From Betaproteobacteria bacterium (lineage in GTDB: Bacteria; Pseudomonadota; Gammaproteobacteria; Burkholderiales; Casimicrobiaceae), in the NCBI GenBank assembly GCA_005883655.1, contig VBDA01000059.1, forward strand, positions 3,222-11,486: a DNA stretch of 8,265 nt, read 5' to 3'. The translations under genes were made by a program, and so were the position numbers. Shown piece after piece: positions 5,927 to 8,265 of this stretch. The notes under the pieces were generated by a model. That model was not told where the DNA came from. It did not search any database and saw only the letters and a program-made list of their open reading frames with translations. Each line of letters opens with the position of its first letter. The first letter of the stretch is position 1.

Positions 5927-8265
5927 TCAAGCTGCAGCTTTGTGCGCAACCACCGCGGCGGACAGCCGCATCTCCGATGCGCCGAGGTCCGGCGGGAAAT
6001 CGTCCACGCGCACGACCTTGTCGACGAGCCGCTGCGCCCGCCGCAACACCGATGACTCCTCGGCGGTGATGATGCCGGCTGATTGCGCGTCTGCGATCCT
6101 GTCGTCGCGAGCCTTAATGCTCAGGCGCCCGGCCTTGACCGCATCCTTGATCTTCGCTTCGATAGGATCGGCTGCAAGCGTTGCCGCGAGCGCGAGCTCG
6201 ATTGCGCCGACGGAATTTTCTTCATTGGACGAGACGAACATTCCCGCGGTCAGCCGGTCGCGGGTCGCCGAAGGTTCGATCAACAGCTTGGCCACCGCGT
6301 GCCCGAGCTGATCGGAAGGAACCACGTAGGGGCGCCCCAGTGGGAAGACCAGCCGGCGCAGCGTCCATGAGATAAAGCGGTTTGGAAAGTTGGAGATCAC
6401 GCCCTCAATGGCATTTTGTGCCTTGAACATCGCGTCCCAGATCGCCCAGTGCATCAGCGGAGCGTCCGAAATCTGGCGGCCCTCTACCTCGTAACGCTTG
6501 AGCGTTGCCGAGCACAGATACAGCATCGAAAGAATGTCTCCGAGTCTCGCGGACAGCTTTTCCTTGCGCTTGAGCGCGCCGCCCAGCGAGCCCATCGATA
6601 CGTCCGACAGGAAGGCAAGCACCGCAGAAAACCGGGTCAGTTGTTGGTAATAGCGGCGTGTTTCCCGGGCGACCTTGTCCGGCGCGACCGCGCAGTGCGA
6701 GCCGCAAAGCCCCATCACGAACGATCGGGCCATGTTCGACAGCACGAAGCTTATGTGGCCGAAGAGCGCGCGATCGAAAGCGATGGATGCGCGCTCGCGA
6801 TCGGTCTCGCGCGTTGCTTCGATTTCCTTCAGGACATACGGATGGCAGCGAATCGCGCCCTGGCCAAAAATAATCAGACTGCGAGTGAGAATATTGGCCC
6901 CCTCCACCGTGATCGATACCGGGAGCTGCATGTACGCCGCGCCCAGAAAATTCGACGGGCCCATGCAAATGCCCTTGCCGCCGACGACATCCATCGCGTC
7001 GTTGATCACCTGCCGGGCGCGATCGGTCAGGTGAAACTTGGCAATGGCCGAAGGCACGGCGGGCTTTTCGCCAAGATCGACCGCCAGCGCGGTCAGCATC
7101 CGCGTCGCGTCCATCATGTACAGATTGCCGCCCATACGCGCGAGCGCTTCTTCCACGCCTTCGAACTTGCCTATCGGAGTCTTGAACTGACTGCGCACGC
7201 GGGCATAACCGCCGGTCGCGCGCACCGCAAGCTTGGCCATGCCCGTGCTCGACGAAGGCAGTGAGATACCGCGTCCCGCGGCGAGCGATTCCATCAGCAT
7301 GCGCCAGCCGTTGCCGACCTGCGCCTTGCCTCCGATGATCCATTCGATGGGAATGAAGACGTCCTTGCCCGAATTGGGCCCGTTCTGAAATACCGCGTTG
7401 AGCGGCATGTGACGATGGCCGATGTTGACTCCCGGATGATGCGTTGGAATCAACGCGCAGGTGATGCCGAGGTCCTCCTTGTTGCCCAACAGATGGTCCG
7501 GATCGTAGGCACGAAACGCGAGGCCGAGAATCGTGGCCACCGGCCCCAGCGTGATGTAGCGCTTTTCCCAGGTTAGCTTCAGGCCCAGCGTGGACTTGCC
7601 CTGATACTCGCCCATGCAGACGATGCCGAAATCCGGAATCGCCGCGGCGTCCGATCCCGCGTTCGGGTTGGTGAGCGCAAAACATGGCACCTCGATGCCT
7701 TTGGCGAGCCGCGGCAGAAAATGCTTCTTCTGGTCATCGGTGCCGTAGTGCAGCAGCAGCTCCCCCGGCCCGAGAGAATTGGGCACCATCACCGTCACCG
7801 CTACCGTGCTCGAATGAGTTGATAGCTTGGTGATCACCTGCGAATGCGCAAAGCCGGAAAAGCCGAGTCCTCCAAACTCCTTGGGGATGATCATTCCGAG
7901 AAAGCCCTTATCCTTGACGTATTGCCAGACCGCGGGCGGCAGATCGCGATAAACGTGAGTCGTTTCCCAATCGCTTACCATCGCGCACAGCTCTTCGCAT
8001 TCGTGGTCGAGGAAGCGCTGTTCATCGGCGGTCAGCCTTGGCCGCGGCATGGCGAGCAATCGCGACCAACGGGGATTGCCGGAAAACAGCTCTCCGTCCC
8101 ACCAAACGGTGCCGGCTTCGATGGCGTCCCGCTCGGTTTGCGACATTGGCGGCAGGACCTTCCGGAACGCGGTCAGGACCACATCGCTGACCACTTTGCG
8201 GCGCAGCACCGGAATGTTCAGAATAATCGCCGGCAAAAGCAGCACGATGGCGATGATCAGCAGCG
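5927..8265 (-). CDS. fadE: Acyl-CoA dehydrogenase FadE, long form (N-terminus beyond the right edge)
   Basis: FadE catalyses the first oxidation step, acyl-CoA to trans-2-enoyl-CoA, using FAD. About 778 residues are present and the frame is open to the window edge, so the true start lies outside; E. coli FadE is 814 residues. The visible N-terminus is hydrophobic up to NIPVLRRK, matching the membrane-anchor region of FadE. The segments LPPMSQTERDAIEAG and VWWDGELF then align by eye with E. coli FadE. Counting from the in-frame GTG at 8245, the acyl-CoA dehydrogenase core spans about 70-475, with LTNPNAGSDA (191-200) and the catalytic base E448 in VEGANILTRS. The rest, about 480-772, is the extra C-terminal domain that marks the FadE type. 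The GTG at 8245 is probably an internal valine, because hydrophobic codons continue upstream. The gene ends 243 bases before the thiolase gene on the same strand. Confidence 0.95.
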   Translation of the reverse strand, partial: LLIIAIVLLLPAIILNIPVLRRKVVSDVVLTAFRKVLPPMSQTERDAIEAGTVWWDGELFSGNPRWSRLLAMPRPRLTADEQRFLDHECEELCAMVSDWETTHVYRDLPPAVWQYVKDKGFLGMIIPKEFGGLGFSGFAHSQVITKLSTHSSTVAVTVMVPNSLGPGELLLHYGTDDQKKHFLPRLAKGIEVPCFALTNPNAGSDAAAIPDFGIVCMGEYQGKSTLGLKLTWEKRYITLGPVATILGLAFRAYDPDHLLGNKEDLGITCALIPTHHPGVNIGHRHMPLNAVFQNGPNSGKDVFIPIEWIIGGKAQVGNGWRMLMESLAAGRGISLPSSSTGMAKLAVRATGGYARVRSQFKTPIGKFEGVEEALARMGGNLYMMDATRMLTALAVDLGEKPAVPSAIAKFHLTDRARQVINDAMDVVGGKGICMGPSNFLGAAYMQLPVSITVEGANILTRSLIIFGQGAIRCHPYVLKEIEATRETDRERASIAFDRALFGHISFVLSNMARSFVMGLCGSHCAVAPDKVARETRRYYQQLTRFSAVLAFLSDVSMGSLGGALKRKEKLSARLGDILSMLYLCSATLKRYEVEGRQISDAPLMHWAIWDAMFKAQNAIEGVISNFPNRFISWTLRRLVFPLGRPYVVPSDQLGHAVAKLLIEPSATRDRLTAGMFVSSNEENSVGAIELALAATLAADPIEAKIKDAVKAGRLSIKARDDRIADAQSAGIITAEESSVLRRAQRLVDKVVRVDDFPPDLGASEMRLSAAVVAHKAAA

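Noticed and set aside
6405..7685. A 426-codon frame on the minus strand inside fadE, in another frame
   Set aside because: The fadE frame covers the same bases with clear FadE motifs. The alternative is Arg/Gly-rich without any domain.

Overview
The window is a run of fatty-acid β-oxidation genes, all on the minus strand, from a GC-rich proteobacterium. A beta- or gammaproteobacterium is the best guess. The reasons are the long FadE type with a hydrophobic N-terminus, an E. coli-like FadD and YciA, and an intergenic palindromic repeat with the 'ATTCCCGC...GCGGGAATGACG' core seen in many such genomes. This placement is an inference from protein and repeat style; no marker gene is present.

Layout in transcription order (right to left): fadE, an acyl-CoA dehydrogenase open at the right edge of the window (8265-5927); a 243-bp gap with a roughly 89-bp palindromic repeat and a weak candidate promoter (5926-5684); a FadI-like thiolase (5683-4397); a FadJ/FadB-like enoyl-CoA hydratase/3-hydroxyacyl-CoA dehydrogenase (4380-2365); fadD, a long-chain acyl-CoA synthetase (2348-675); yciA, a hotdog acyl-CoA thioesterase (640-215); a 100-bp gap; and the first codons of an apparently exported protein that leaves the left edge (101-1). 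The last four complete genes are separated by only 16, 16 and 34 bases and look like one operon. fadE may share the transcript or be separate, because the gap before fadI is much larger.

Together the genes cover the whole saturated fatty-acid cycle. FadD activates fatty acid to acyl-CoA. FadE makes the trans-2-enoyl-CoA. The FadJ-like protein hydrates and then oxidises it to 3-ketoacyl-CoA. The FadI-like thiolase cleaves off acetyl-CoA. YciA can hydrolyse acyl-CoA and return free CoA. E. coli keeps fadE, fadIJ, fadD and yciA at separate loci.

I found no mobile genes, RNA genes, CRISPR array or defence genes, and nothing that looks like an undescribed system. The points worth a second look are the TTG start of fadD, the unusual C-terminus of the FadJ-like protein, the palindromic repeat, and the exported protein at the left edge. 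Two genes (the FadJ-like gene and yciA) lack a clear ribosome binding site and probably depend on translation of the gene before them.
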